IMG/VR virus record: IMGVR_UViG_3300032069_000859
Span: 1 to 22,269 of that record
DNA: 22,269 bases
Direction: 5' to 3' (one strand)
Source of the DNA: a virus
Part shown: one piece after another, positions 13,735-22,070 of the stretch
How positions within the stretch are numbered: the first letter of the stretch is position 1
How the letters are laid out: every line of letters begins with the position of its first letter
The notes under the pieces: generated by a model
Told to the model about the DNA's origin: nothing
What the model saw: the letters and a program-made list of their open reading frames with translations, nothing else
The model's database searches: none
Position numbers and translations under genes: made by a program

Positions 13735-14969
13735 GCCTCCGCGCAGTACACACGGCCGACTGGCACTTCTCTGCGCAGCGCAACCGGATCGACGCTGACA
13801 CCGGACTGAACTCTCGGCTCATCGACTTCTATCGCTGCGCGCGGTTCACCATCGAAGACGGCTTGAGCCGCGGGGCGCAGCTTGTCCTGCATGCGGGTGA
13901 CGCGTTCCATGGCTGTCGCCCCACGCCCTCGGAGGTGCGGCTACTCCGGGAGGCGCTGCGACCGGCACTGGAGGCCGGGGTGCCGGTGGTGCTGTTGTTG
14001 GGTAACCACGACGCACCCCGGTCTCCGGCCGAGAAGCACGCGCTCGATCTCGTTCGGGAGACGCCCGGGCTGCTCGTGATCGACCGGTCGATGTTGCTGA
14101 ACGTGTGGCAGGGCGATGGTCGCGTGATGGTGGAGCCCACGAACGTCGCCACGCCGGACGGACGTGACTTGGCTCTGCAACTGGCGTGTCTCCCCTGGCC
14201 GAACAAGCAGCTTCTCCTGGCCGACGAGGAATACCGGAGACTCGACCCCGGCCAGCTCAACGAGGTCGTCCGGCAGAAGATGATGGACTGCCTGCAGGGA
14301 CTGGTGGCCGACTGCATCCCTGGCATCACCGCGATTCTGCTCGCTCACCTCTCGGTGGACCTCGCCCAGGCCGGCGGCCAAAACCGGCTCATGGCCCTGG
14401 GCGGCGAGTGGACCCTGAACGTCCACGACGTGGCCGGCCTCGGCTTCGACGCGGTATGCCTGGGACACATCCATCGGGCGCAAGTGCTGTGCGACGCGCC
14501 ATGGATCGGCTACTGCGGCAGCCCCGAGGCCGTGACCTTTGGCGAAGAGACAGAGGGGAAGAGCTACTGCCTTCTCGACGTCCATGACGACTGCAGCGTC
14601 GCGGTCGAGCAGATCCCGACGCCGCACCGACGCTTCCTCACCATCGACCTGAGCAACGGTCATGCACTCCCGACGCCCGATGAACTTGCCGGCGCCATCG
14701 TGCGCGTCCGCGTGCCGCAGGCGAGCGATGTCGACTTCGCCGCCTTGCGCCGCGACCTTGAAGCGGCCGGCGTGCATGAGTACCAGGTGGAGACCCAGCG
14801 GGCGGAGACGGTGAGACGGCGCGCGGTGGCGGTGTCTTCGGAGATGGCGCTGGAGGAAGCGATCAAGGCTTACCTTGAGCAACGCCCTGAGTTGCAGCCC
14901 CTCGCCGACGCGCTACTCGCGGAAGCACGCGTGGTGGAACAGACCGTCGTCGCAGGAGGTGCAGCATGA
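13731..14969 (+). CDS. sbcD: SbcD/Mre11-like exonuclease subunit
   Basis: This is a calcineurin-type metallophosphoesterase with all expected metal motifs: DWH (residues 10-12), GDAFH (56-60), GNHD (91-94), AHLS (His 206) and GHIH (245-248). SbcD/Mre11 works with SbcC/Rad50 to open DNA ends and cut hairpins; the T4 phage counterpart is gp47. At 412 residues it has the usual length, with a capping domain after about residue 270. The GTG at 13731 overlaps the previous stop, and the end overlaps the next small gene by ATGA. The partner SbcC-like gene lies one small gene downstream but appears broken, which may leave the nuclease without its ATPase. Confidence 0.9.
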   Translation: MSLRAVHTADWHFSAQRNRIDADTGLNSRLIDFYRCARFTIEDGLSRGAQLVLHAGDAFHGCRPTPSEVRLLREALRPALEAGVPVVLLLGNHDAPRSPAEKHALDLVRETPGLLVIDRSMLLNVWQGDGRVMVEPTNVATPDGRDLALQLACLPWPNKQLLLADEEYRRLDPGQLNEVVRQKMMDCLQGLVADCIPGITAILLAHLSVDLAQAGGQNRLMALGGEWTLNVHDVAGLGFDAVCLGHIHRAQVLCDAPWIGYCGSPEAVTFGEETEGKSYCLLDVHDDCSVAVEQIPTPHRRFLTIDLSNGHALPTPDELAGAIVRVRVPQASDVDFAALRRDLEAAGVHEYQVETQRAETVRRRAVAVSSEMALEEAIKAYLEQRPELQPLADALLAEARVVEQTVVAGGAA

Positions 14970-15163
14970 GCAAGTCCTACACGAGTGCCGAGATTCGGGG
15001 CCAGATCACCAGCCGCCAGCATGAGATTGAGGAGATCGCACTGCGATGTCTGGGGTCGGGATTCCCAGACGCGGCAGATGAACTGGCCGCGGCCTCGGCC
15101 GCAATGACCAGGGCGAAGCTGAGAGTGCAGCAGGCAAGTGTCGCCAGAGAGGGGGAGTCATGA
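14966..15163 (+). CDS. Small protein between sbcD- and sbcC-like genes (65 aa)
   Basis: The ATG overlaps the SbcD-like stop and has a strong AGGAGGTG about 6 nt upstream; the stop overlaps the SbcC start by ATGA. Such tight packing on both sides argues that it is a real gene. The 65 residues are predicted largely helical: EIRGQITSRQHEIEEIALRCL, then AADELAAASAAMTRAKLRVQQA. No family is recognised. A small helical partner or regulator of the Mre11/Rad50-like complex is possible but is only inferred from position. Confidence 0.7.
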   Translation: MSKSYTSAEIRGQITSRQHEIEEIALRCLGSGFPDAADELAAASAAMTRAKLRVQQASVAREGES

Positions 15164-15450
15164 GACCGGTCAGGCTGAAGCTCAACAACTTCCTGTCCTA
15201 CCGCGGCGAACACTCCATCGACCTCGATGGCGTCACGCTGGCGGTGCTCAGCGGCCCCAACGGCTCTGGCAAGTCCAGCCTCATCGACGCCATGCGCTTC
15301 GCCCTCTTCGGGCATACCCGCGGTGGTTCCGATGGGGTGATCACGGAGGGCGAGCAGGCCTGCCGCGTGGAGTTCGAGTTTGCTCTGGGTGATGAGACCT
15401 ACCTGGTATCTCGCCAGCGCAGCAGCGCATCGAGCAGGTGCTTCACCTGA
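15160..15450 (+). CDS. sbcC: SbcC/Rad50-like ATPase, N-terminal fragment
   Basis: The 96 residues match the beginning of SbcC/Rad50: LKLNNFLSYRGEHSIDLDG, Walker A GPNGSGKS (32-39), then DAMRFALFGHTRGGSDGVI and a strand DETYLVSRQR. The frame ends at TGA 15448-15450, and the rest of the protein continues in the -1 frame. In intact SbcC/T4 gp46 proteins about 20-50 residues separate the VxRxR strand from the LTxxxF block; here they are almost adjacent. A deletion between two CAGCGC copies (15415-15420 and 15423-15428) would explain both the loss and the frameshift. Two separate subunits, a programmed frameshift or an assembly error are alternatives. Start ATG 15160 overlaps the upstream stop and is well supported by AGAGGGGGAG. 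Confidence 0.8.
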   Translation: MRPVRLKLNNFLSYRGEHSIDLDGVTLAVLSGPNGSGKSSLIDAMRFALFGHTRGGSDGVITEGEQACRVEFEFALGDETYLVSRQRSSASSRCFT

Positions 15451-17327
15451 CGGACGACTTGTTCACGGTCACGGCCTGCGCGAACCAGGGCAATGTCGCG
15501 GCCTTCTCCCAGGCGAAGCCGGCCGCGCGCAAGCAGGTGCTGTCCGACATTCTGGACCTGGTCGCATGGGAGCGGCGTGCCGATGTTGCCAGGCAGCTGG
15601 GCCGGGACGTGGCGGCACAGGTGGAGGCCGATCGGACGCGCCACGCGGCGCTACAGGCGACCGCTTCCGAGGCGGACGGCCTGCGGGACCAGATCGCCCA
15701 GAATGACGCCACACAGGGCGACGTGGCGCGCCAAATCGCGGCCACGGAGGGCGAGCTCTCCCAGGCACAGGAGACCAAGGAGGCGCTCCTGCGCGACCGG
15801 GAGGCCGACCGCGCCCGCCGTGAGTCGCTGGACGAGCTCGCCGCGCGAGCCGAGACCACCAGGACGGCAATCGGTGAGGCGACCAGACGGCTGTCGCAAC
15901 TCGAGAAGGCGGTGAGCGGTAAGGCCGCGCTGCTCGACGGCATCCGCCGTGCAGAGGAAACCCAGACCTATGCTCAGGAACTCGAAGCCAAGCGCCAGGA
16001 GGATGAGCGGCTGGCGCACGAGGCCGAACTGGTCGAACAACGCAAGCGCGCCGCGGCGGCCGAACATGCGCAGGCCGTGCGGTCGCTGAAGGAACGGATC
16101 GAGGGTGCGCGGTCTGGTCATGAACGTCAAGTGCGATCTCTGCGCCAGCGCGTCGAGGACCTGAAGTCACAGGCGGAACCGCTGGAACGCGTGCCCTGCG
16201 CTGATACACAGATGGCCGCGACGTGCCCTTTGATCGAGGCAGCGCGCCGTGCGAAAGCAGCGCTGCCTGGTGTCCAGGCCGAGCTCGCCAAGCTACTCGA
16301 CAGTGACCCGACCGCGGATGATGCGAAACGGCTCTCGGCACTGGAATCGCAGCCCGTCGCACAGGCCGAAGACAAGCGGCTCCGCGAGATCGCCCGGGCG
16401 CGCAAAGAGGCCGGCTACGACGCGGCGGAGCACGCGAAGGCAAAGCAGGCCGCGGGCAAGTTGCGCGATCTGCAAGAGTCCCTGCGTCGGGTCGAACGGG
16501 CCGAAGCACAGCTGGCCGAGGTGCGCACGCAGCTTGATGGTCTGGCCGCCGAAGCCAAGCAGACGGCCGAGCGCAAGGCGGCACTGGAGAAGGAACTGGG
16601 CCCGGCCCGCGATTGGGACGCGCTGCTGGCGAAGGCGGAGCAGGCGATCAAGACAGCTCGCTCGGCGATCGCCGGCCTGCAGGCGAAGCTCCAGACCCTC
16701 GGGCAGCAACATGGTGCTCTGGAGGAACGGCTACGCCTGGCGGAACAGGCCGTCGCCGAAGTCGAGCAGCTCTCGGTTCAGCTGCGCGACGGGGATCGCC
16801 GCCTCAATCTCCTGAAGATCCTCGCCCAGGCATTCGGCAAGTCCGGTATCCCGGCCCTGCTGATCGAGCAGGCGGTACCAGACCTCGAAGCCGTCGCCAA
16901 TGACGTGCTGTCAACGCTGAGCGACGGCCGTATGTCCCTCGCCCTCCGCAGCCAGCGAGAGACTAAGGCCAAGACCATCCAGGAGACGCTCGACATCGTC
17001 ATCGCCGATGACCAGGGCCAACGCCCCTACGAGAGCTTCTCCGGCGGCGAGGCGATGCGGGTGGATCTGGCGCTGCGCATCGCGCTGTCGGTGCTACTTG
17101 CCAGTCGCGCCGGCGCGCGCTGCGAGATGCTCGTCCTCGATGAGACCTGTGCGCCGCTCGATGCGCAGGGACGAGCGCTCTTTGTTGACTGCCTGGGACG
17201 GATCTCCGATCGCTTCGCCACCGTGCTGGTGGTGACGCACGTGGACGAGCTCAAGGAGCTCTTTCCCTATCGCTTCGAGGTGAGCAAGAACGGACAGGGC
17301 AGCACGGTGAATCTGGTCGCCGCCTGA
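15438..17327 (+). CDS. sbcC: SbcC/Rad50-like ATPase, coiled coil and C-terminal lobe
   Basis: Starting in the -1 frame relative to the N-terminal fragment, this 629-residue part has the LTDDLFTVTACANQGNVAAF block, then a long coiled coil rich in Ala/Glu/Arg/Leu. A zinc-hook-like Cys pair (C254 and C263, eight residues between) lies in its middle. The C-terminal lobe has the ABC signature SFSGGE (533-538), Walker B with D568/E569, a D-loop APLD and H601. All C-terminal ATPase motifs are intact. The GTG at 15438 is the nominal start, but no good ribosome binding site precedes it and the frame is open back to 15396. It would need the N-terminal fragment to form the ATP site. It ends just before a terminator. 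Confidence 0.82.
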   Translation: MLHLTDDLFTVTACANQGNVAAFSQAKPAARKQVLSDILDLVAWERRADVARQLGRDVAAQVEADRTRHAALQATASEADGLRDQIAQNDATQGDVARQIAATEGELSQAQETKEALLRDREADRARRESLDELAARAETTRTAIGEATRRLSQLEKAVSGKAALLDGIRRAEETQTYAQELEAKRQEDERLAHEAELVEQRKRAAAAEHAQAVRSLKERIEGARSGHERQVRSLRQRVEDLKSQAEPLERVPCADTQMAATCPLIEAARRAKAALPGVQAELAKLLDSDPTADDAKRLSALESQPVAQAEDKRLREIARARKEAGYDAAEHAKAKQAAGKLRDLQESLRRVERAEAQLAEVRTQLDGLAAEAKQTAERKAALEKELGPARDWDALLAKAEQAIKTARSAIAGLQAKLQTLGQQHGALEERLRLAEQAVAEVEQLSVQLRDGDRRLNLLKILAQAFGKSGIPALLIEQAVPDLEAVANDVLSTLSDGRMSLALRSQRETKAKTIQETLDIVIADDQGQRPYESFSGGEAMRVDLALRIALSVLLASRAGARCEMLVLDETCAPLDAQGRALFVDCLGRISDRFATVLVVTHVDELKELFPYRFEVSKNGQGSTVNLVAA

Positions 17328-17341
17328 GCATCGGGCGGCAC

Positions 17342-17377
17342 GCCCCGGGCCTTCGCGGGCTCGGGGCTGTTTCTCTT
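17342..17377 (+). terminator. Probable intrinsic terminator after the SbcC-like gene
   Basis: GCCCCG (17342-17347) pairs with CGGGGC (17362-17367), and the inner GGCC pairs with GGCT (one G-U), giving a 10-bp GC-rich stem with a TTCGCG loop. A T-rich tail, TGTTTCTCTT (17368-17377), follows. It lies 15 bp after the stop at 17327 and before the methyltransferase at 17399, so it divides the recombination block from the modification block. Confidence 0.72.
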
Positions 17378-17398
17378 CACGGTGAGCAGTAGCACGGA

Positions 17399-18922
17399 AT
17401 GCGAGAGATCCTGATCGGCGACTGCAGAGACAAGCTCAGAGACCTGCCCGCGGACAGCGTCCAGTGCGTGGTGACCTCGCCCCCGTATTGGGGCTTGCGC
17501 CGGTACGACGGGGAGCAGGAGGCGGTGTGGGGCGGCGATGCTGAGTGTCCCCATGACTGGGTCCCGCGGAGGTACTACGTGGAGCAGTCCACCGGCAAGC
17601 ATAGCCGGGAGGCGTTCGTCAAGCCGGGCGATGAGAACATCGAGCGGCTGAAGGCAGCGCGCTGGCGGGAGGACGCGTTCTGCGCGCGGTGCGGCGCCTG
17701 GCGCGGCGCCTTCGGCTTGGAGCCGACACCGGAGCTGTATGTGACGCACACAGTCGAGATTCTGAGAGAGGTCCGGCGCGTGCTGCGGCCCGACGGAGTG
17801 ATCTGGTGGAACCTGGGTGATTCCTACGCGGGCAGCGGACAAGGCTGGCAGCACAAGGACGGCGGCTCCATTCAGCGCAAGTGGCTGGATGCTTACGGCA
17901 CCGGCCGGCCTCCCGGCTACATCTCATCCGCCTCCCCGACTGGCCTCAAACCGAAGGACCTGACGCTCGTCCCGGCGAGAGTCGCGCTGGCCGCACAGGC
18001 CGACGGCTTCTGGGTGCGGGCGATGGTGATCTGGGAAAAGGTCAACTGCATGCCCGAGTCGGTGAAGGATCGCCCCACCGAGAGCCACGAGTACATCCTG
18101 CTGCTGACGAGGTCGGAGCGTTACTTCTACGACGCGGATGCGGTGCGCGAGCCGCATCAGGCGGCCTCTCTCCAGCGCGTCCAGCAGAAGTGGGCAGACA
18201 CCACCAAGTACGACGAGGAAAGCGCACCAGAGCATCAGCACTCGTGGCAGCGCGGAGAGCGCGGCATGGACCGCAACTGCCACCCCGCCGGCCGGAACCT
18301 CCGCAGCGTCTGGCGGTTCGCCACCATCCCCTACATGGGGGCGCACTTCGCGGTGTTCCCGCCGGAGCTGCCGCGGCGATGCATCCTTGCCGGGACTCCT
18401 CCGAAGGTGTGTGCTGATTGTGGGGCTCCCTGGGAACGGCTGACGAAGCGTGAGGCCGTCCCATATCCCAGCGGCTCACACGGCAACTACGTCAACAAGG
18501 GTCATCCCCCCGGCGGCCAGGAGCGGGACGACTCCACCACGCTGGGCAAGGTCGAGTACTACCGGATGGCGACCATCGGCTGGCAGCCGACCTGCGAGTG
18601 CCATGGGAATGCCGAGATCGTCCAGGTCGAGTGTCAGGAGTGCAGCGGCGAAGGCGCTGTTGACGGCGAGGCGTGCCCGACCTGCGACGGGAGTGGCCAG
18701 GTCGATACCCGCGTGTGGCCGGAGTCGGTATTGCAGGCCTGGCCGACCCGGCCGGCCATCGTGCTCGACCCCTTCGCGGGGTCCGGCACCACACTCAAGG
18801 TGGCCGAGGACCTGGGGCGCTGGTGGATCGGCATCGACATTTGCGAGCAGTACTCCGCGCAGATCAGAGAGCGCACCGCGCAGCGTTCGTTGGCGGCGGC
18901 GTTTGAGAACGAGACGGCCTGA
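17399..18922 (+). CDS. Beta-class DNA methyltransferase (N4-C or N6-A) with inserted zinc motifs
   Basis: The catalytic motif TSPPYW (residues 26-31) comes first and the SAM-binding VLDPFAGSGTTL (455-466) last, the beta-class order. Between them lie the target-recognition region and three Cys clusters: FCARCGAW (about 98), CADCGAPW (about 340), and a DnaJ-like pair CxxCSGEG ... CPTCDGSG (about 410-435). The 507-residue length is large for such enzymes because of these insertions. It probably methylates a short site in phage or host DNA, perhaps to block restriction. No restriction partner is nearby, so it is an orphan methyltransferase. The start ATG 17399 has only weak GGTGAG upstream. Specificity cannot be read from the sequence. 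Confidence 0.88.
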   Translation: MREILIGDCRDKLRDLPADSVQCVVTSPPYWGLRRYDGEQEAVWGGDAECPHDWVPRRYYVEQSTGKHSREAFVKPGDENIERLKAARWREDAFCARCGAWRGAFGLEPTPELYVTHTVEILREVRRVLRPDGVIWWNLGDSYAGSGQGWQHKDGGSIQRKWLDAYGTGRPPGYISSASPTGLKPKDLTLVPARVALAAQADGFWVRAMVIWEKVNCMPESVKDRPTESHEYILLLTRSERYFYDADAVREPHQAASLQRVQQKWADTTKYDEESAPEHQHSWQRGERGMDRNCHPAGRNLRSVWRFATIPYMGAHFAVFPPELPRRCILAGTPPKVCADCGAPWERLTKREAVPYPSGSHGNYVNKGHPPGGQERDDSTTLGKVEYYRMATIGWQPTCECHGNAEIVQVECQECSGEGAVDGEACPTCDGSGQVDTRVWPESVLQAWPTRPAIVLDPFAGSGTTLKVAEDLGRWWIGIDICEQYSAQIRERTAQRSLAAAFENETA

Positions 18923-18923
18923 G

Positions 18924-19253
18924 ATGAGTGCTGAGGTGAGACGGGACGCGTTCAACAGACTGGTGGAGATGGAGACCGCAGCGCTGGTCGAGTTAGTGGG
19001 TCGTCGCAATCGGGCCTACGCGGGTGGCGATCCACTCAAGTGCTGGCGCAAGCGCGGGCTGCTGGGTCTGCTGGTACGACTGGAGGACAAGCTCAACCGT
19101 TTCGAGACATTTCTCGAAGGCGGCGGTGCCACGGAAGAAGCGTGGAGAGAGTTGTTGCGCGATATCGCCGGCTACGCGCTCTGCGGGCTGGTATGGGTGG
19201 GCGCTGGCGGTGACCCTGCCTTGACGGACACACAGAATGAGCAAGCACCGTAA
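18924..19253 (+). CDS. NMAD1/DUF1599-like protein
   Basis: The 109 residues match the layout of the nucleotide-modification-associated domain 1 (DUF1599): helix AFNRLVEMETAALVELVGRR, Y-x-x-GDPLKCW, then GLLGLLVRLEDKLNRFETFL and a final helix LLRDIAGYALCGLVWV. The conserved RLEDKLxR and D-x-AGYAL elements are visible. Members are frequently encoded beside phage methyltransferases and nucleotide enzymes and are thought to bind or alter nucleotides; the reaction is not established. The ATG lies 1 nt after the methyltransferase stop, and the end overlaps the next small gene by 17 nt. The larger upstream open frame is a shadow of the methyltransferase gene. Confidence 0.72.
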   Translation: MSAEVRRDAFNRLVEMETAALVELVGRRNRAYAGGDPLKCWRKRGLLGLLVRLEDKLNRFETFLEGGGATEEAWRELLRDIAGYALCGLVWVGAGGDPALTDTQNEQAP

Positions 19254-19443
19254 CCGCAAGACAGTCTGCAGGCTGTGCCTGCATCGCGGACCGGAGGTGC
19301 GCGTCGACGGCGCACTGCATCCTACGTGTCTGCGACATAGAATGGACGGGGCGGCTCAGGCGCTTCCGGCAGAGTGGATCGCGGCATTGGAGAGCAAGGA
19401 CGCGCGCTGCGATCTGTATCAGCCAGTGGCGGGGGTGCAGTGA
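19237..19443 (+). CDS. Small CxxC protein (68 aa)
   Basis: The ATG lies inside the end of the preceding gene and the stop TGA shares a base with the next ATG (TGATG), so the gene fits the packed operon. The 68 residues carry VCRLCLHRG near the N-terminus and PTCLRHR some 16 residues later, a possible three- or four-ligand zinc site with His. The N-terminus is basic (SKHRNRK). No family is recognised. A small nucleic-acid-binding protein is possible. The reading frame has coding-like GC at third positions, but evidence beyond position and the Cys motif is thin. Confidence 0.6.
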   Translation: MSKHRNRKTVCRLCLHRGPEVRVDGALHPTCLRHRMDGAAQALPAEWIAALESKDARCDLYQPVAGVQ

Positions 19444-20480
19444 TGCCCTGGCACGGGTTTGAGGCACTGCCGCCGTACTTCGGGGGCAAGCGCCGGCTGT
19501 GCCCGCGCATCTTCCGCGAGATCTCGCGGGTACATCCCCAGGAAGTCTGGTCGTCCTTGCGACTGGTCGATCCGTTCCTGGGCGGCGGGAGCGTCAGCCT
19601 GTACGCGAAGGCGCATGGCTTCGGTGTGTTGTGTGGCGATCTGGCGGAACGCAGCGTGATCATCGGCAAGGCGCTCATCGAGAACGATGGCGTACATCTG
19701 AGCGATGACGACATCCTCCGGCTGTTCGTGCCCGCCGAGGGCAATCGGCACCTGATCGAAAGCAGCTATGTGCCGGACTGCTTCGCGGAGGCGACGGCGA
19801 GGTTCCTCGACAATGCCTTCGCCGCGGTGGACACGGTCACCGACGAGATGAAGCGCCACCTGCTGCGTCTGCTGCTGATCCGCTACATCTACTGGATGCG
19901 GCCACACGCGAAGTTTTCCTCCCCGGGGGCGTTCAATCGCCCCTTCGCGGAGGAGCGCTGGGACGACATCAAGGCGACCTACAAGCACGCGATCACGGCC
20001 AATGCCAGTCATCCCTTGCCGGCGCTGAGGCACTTGGCAAAGCACATCAACCGCGCGGTGGCGCGCGGCGCACAGCCGTGTCGAGCCATGAAGGGCGACG
20101 CGCTCTCCACCATCCGCGCTGGCGTCGGGGCCGACATCCTGTACCTCGACCCCCCCTATGGTGGCACGCTGGTCTACGAGGAGGAGTACCGCATCCTGGA
20201 CGAGATTCTCGGCGAGCACCACGACCCGAGCGCGTTCTCGGGGCGTGACGGGCTGGACTACTTCGTCTCGCTGCTGGCGCAGTGCCAGGCGTATCCACTG
20301 TGGGTGATCTCCTACGGCAACGCGGTGGTGGACTTGCAGACCGTGAAGACCGCCATCGAGCAATTCCGGCCGGCGCACGCCGTCGAGATCGCCTACTCGC
20401 ACATGACCGCGGTCGCCACCAAGGAAAAGCGGGAAGCGAATCGCGAGTTCATCATTCTGGCTGGGGAGATGGTCGCATGA
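19443..20480 (+). CDS. Dam-like (D12 class) N6-adenine DNA methyltransferase
   Basis: The protein opens with PPYFGGKRRL (about residues 10-19), the typical start of D12-class adenine methyltransferases. The SAM-binding VDPFLGGGSV follows and DPPY lies at residues 236-239, the alpha-class order. The 345-residue length is slightly above the usual 260-300. ATG 19443 overlaps the preceding stop; an upstream in-frame extension lies inside the small CxxC gene and is rejected. It would add methyl groups to adenine in a short site, the second methyltransferase in this block. The stop shares bases with the DUF4406-like start (ATGA). It could protect phage DNA or mark it for replication or packaging; that is inference. 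Confidence 0.88.
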   Translation: MPWHGFEALPPYFGGKRRLCPRIFREISRVHPQEVWSSLRLVDPFLGGGSVSLYAKAHGFGVLCGDLAERSVIIGKALIENDGVHLSDDDILRLFVPAEGNRHLIESSYVPDCFAEATARFLDNAFAAVDTVTDEMKRHLLRLLLIRYIYWMRPHAKFSSPGAFNRPFAEERWDDIKATYKHAITANASHPLPALRHLAKHINRAVARGAQPCRAMKGDALSTIRAGVGADILYLDPPYGGTLVYEEEYRILDEILGEHHDPSAFSGRDGLDYFVSLLAQCQAYPLWVISYGNAVVDLQTVKTAIEQFRPAHAVEIAYSHMTAVATKEKREANREFIILAGEMVA

Positions 20481-20851
20481 AGGTTTACGTCAGCGGTGCG
20501 TACACCCCGGCCGACGGCAGAGAAGAGACGCGCCTCGAGAACATCCGCCTCGCCAGCGAGACCGGCAAGCTCCTGCTGAGACTGGGGCACACGCCCTTCT
20601 GCCCGCACACCATGACCGCCGGGTGGGAGGACGAGTGCTCCTACGACGACTTCCTGCGCATAGATCTGGAGTGGCTCAGGCTCTGCGACGCCATCGTGCT
20701 GCTGCCGGGATGGCAGACCAGCCGTGGCGCGCGCATGGAATGCGAAGAGGCGCAGAGACAGGGGCTTGTCATCTGGGACATTGAGCGGGAGACTGAGGGC
20801 AGTGTGGAGGTCAACCGAGTGCTACTGGAGAGGGTGATGTCATGCAGCTAA
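20477..20851 (+). CDS. DUF4406-like / nucleoside 2-deoxyribosyltransferase-like protein
   Basis: The 124 residues begin MKVYVSGAYTPADG, a beta strand and glycine turn typical of DUF4406 and nucleoside deoxyribosyltransferase-like folds. They continue with a helix (NIRLASETGKLLLRLGHTPFCPH), then LEWLRLCDAIVLLPGWQTSRGARMECEEAQRQG, which carries the conserved LPGWxxSxGAxxE motif. These proteins bind nucleotides; in phages they may salvage or alter bases. The ATG overlaps the methyltransferase stop and the end overlaps the ParB-like gene by 10 nt. The fold is well supported; the substrate is unknown. Confidence 0.8.
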   Translation: MKVYVSGAYTPADGREETRLENIRLASETGKLLLRLGHTPFCPHTMTAGWEDECSYDDFLRIDLEWLRLCDAIVLLPGWQTSRGARMECEEAQRQGLVIWDIERETEGSVEVNRVLLERVMSCS

Positions 20852-21510
20852 TCGCACGCGATCTCATCCGCGACAACCCCTGGAATCCGAATGCCTTCGA
20901 CGTGGAGACGTATCCGAAGCTGGTCGAGAGCATCCGGGAGAAGGGCATACTGGAGCCGCTCAAGGTCATGCCTGACCCGGAATGCGAGGGGCATTACCTG
21001 CTGGTGGACGGCTATCACCGCTGGAAGGCGGCGGGCGAACTCGGCATTGAGGAAGTGCCGTGCGAAGTCTGGGACATCACGCCGGAAGAGGCGAAGGTCC
21101 GCGGGCTGCAGTTGAACTACCTGCGCGGCCAGCCCGTGCCGCGGCGCTTGGCGGAGTTGGTGCATGATCTCAACCGCACTTACGCCGTAGATGATCTGGC
21201 CAAGATGCTTCCGTGGTCGGCAACGCAGCTGCGGGACTCGCTGGAACTGCTGAAGCTGCCGGCCGACCTGCGCGAGATGCTGGACAAGCAGGCACAGCAG
21301 AACGCCGCCGAGGCCCCTGTGCCCGTGACCGTAGTGCTGCTGGGCAAGGAGCACGAGCAGTTCGAGCGAGCGATGGCGGCCGCCAAGACCGAACTGGGCA
21401 AGGGCGCGCGCAAGGGCCAGTGTCTGGAGCTGGTGTGCCAGACGTTCCTCCAGCAGCGCGGTGACACAGAGTCCGGTATCCGCGACGCAGAAGCAGCTGA
21501 TCCGGCATGA
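20842..21510 (+). CDS. ParB-like nuclease-domain protein
   Basis: The 222 residues show the ParB/sulfiredoxin-type domain: LIRDNPWNPNAFD at the start, LVESIREKGILEPLKVMPD, and LLVDGYHRWKAAGELGIEEVPCEVWD (the GYHR box, residues about 55-80). A helical segment follows with a helix-turn-helix-like YAVDDLAKMLPWSATQLRDSLELLKLP. Phage ParB-like proteins of this kind often lie beside terminase genes and may act as nucleases or DNA-binding adaptors; no ParA is present, so plasmid-type partition is unlikely. The stop overlaps the next gene by ATGA. The last 20 residues are polar and probably flexible. Confidence 0.82.
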   Translation: MQLIARDLIRDNPWNPNAFDVETYPKLVESIREKGILEPLKVMPDPECEGHYLLVDGYHRWKAAGELGIEEVPCEVWDITPEEAKVRGLQLNYLRGQPVPRRLAELVHDLNRTYAVDDLAKMLPWSATQLRDSLELLKLPADLREMLDKQAQQNAAEAPVPVTVVLLGKEHEQFERAMAAAKTELGKGARKGQCLELVCQTFLQQRGDTESGIRDAEAADPA

Positions 21511-22070
21511 GGCGCCCCGAGATGGTCGAGCAACAGGAAATCGCCGCGCGCCAGGAGCGCGCCTGGCATCTGGTGGTGGTGCGCCGGCTGAGCGAGAACG
21601 AGGCGGCCCAGATCCTCGGCGTGCACGAGAAGACCGTGCGCCGGGACCTGGCCGCCATGCGCAGTCGGGGGGCGAAGATGGTCGCCAGCATGTCCACTCA
21701 GCGCAATGTGTTGCATCTGGCGGCCGAGATGTGGGCGCAGCTATCGTCCGTGCTGCGGGAGGCGTGGGTGTCAGTGCAGGCGGCCGGGACCGACTCCCCG
21801 GTGCGGGTGCGCGCGCTGAACACCGTGCGTGCCACCGTCAAGGACATGGCGGACATTCTGCAATCGCTGGGCTTGCTGCCCAAGGCTCCCGAAGAGGTGT
21901 TGATCAGTGCGAAGGACCCAGGACAACTCAACGATGTGCAACTCGAAGCCGCGGTGGCTTTCTTCCTCACGCTGTCGAGCGATAGCCCGGAGATTGGAGC
22001 AGATGTTGGAGGCGCGGAAGAACCCGAGGCCCTGGATCGAGCGGAATCTGCAGATCCGGACGAAGGATAG
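21507..22070 (+). CDS. HTH protein, probable terminase small subunit
   Basis: A clear helix-turn-helix, LSENEAAQILGVHEKTVRRDLAAMR, lies at about residues 28-52. A long helical middle region follows (VLHLAAEMWAQLSSVLREAWVSVQAA ... VRATVKDMADILQSLGLL) and then an acidic tail. DNA-binding N-terminus, helical oligomerisation core and direct overlap with a large-terminase gene are the usual features of small terminase subunits, which recognise the packaging site. The ATG overlaps the ParB-like stop; the end overlaps the large terminase by 68 nt. A transcriptional regulator cannot be excluded, as no terminase-specific motif is visible. Confidence 0.6.
   Translation: MRRPEMVEQQEIAARQERAWHLVVVRRLSENEAAQILGVHEKTVRRDLAAMRSRGAKMVASMSTQRNVLHLAAEMWAQLSSVLREAWVSVQAAGTDSPVRVRALNTVRATVKDMADILQSLGLLPKAPEEVLISAKDPGQLNDVQLEAAVAFFLTLSSDSPEIGADVGGAEEPEALDRAESADPDEG

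Noticed and set aside
15396-15450. Programmed -1 frameshift joining the two SbcC parts
   Set aside because: No slippery heptamer or downstream pseudoknot is visible, and residues are missing at the join, so deletion is the better reading.
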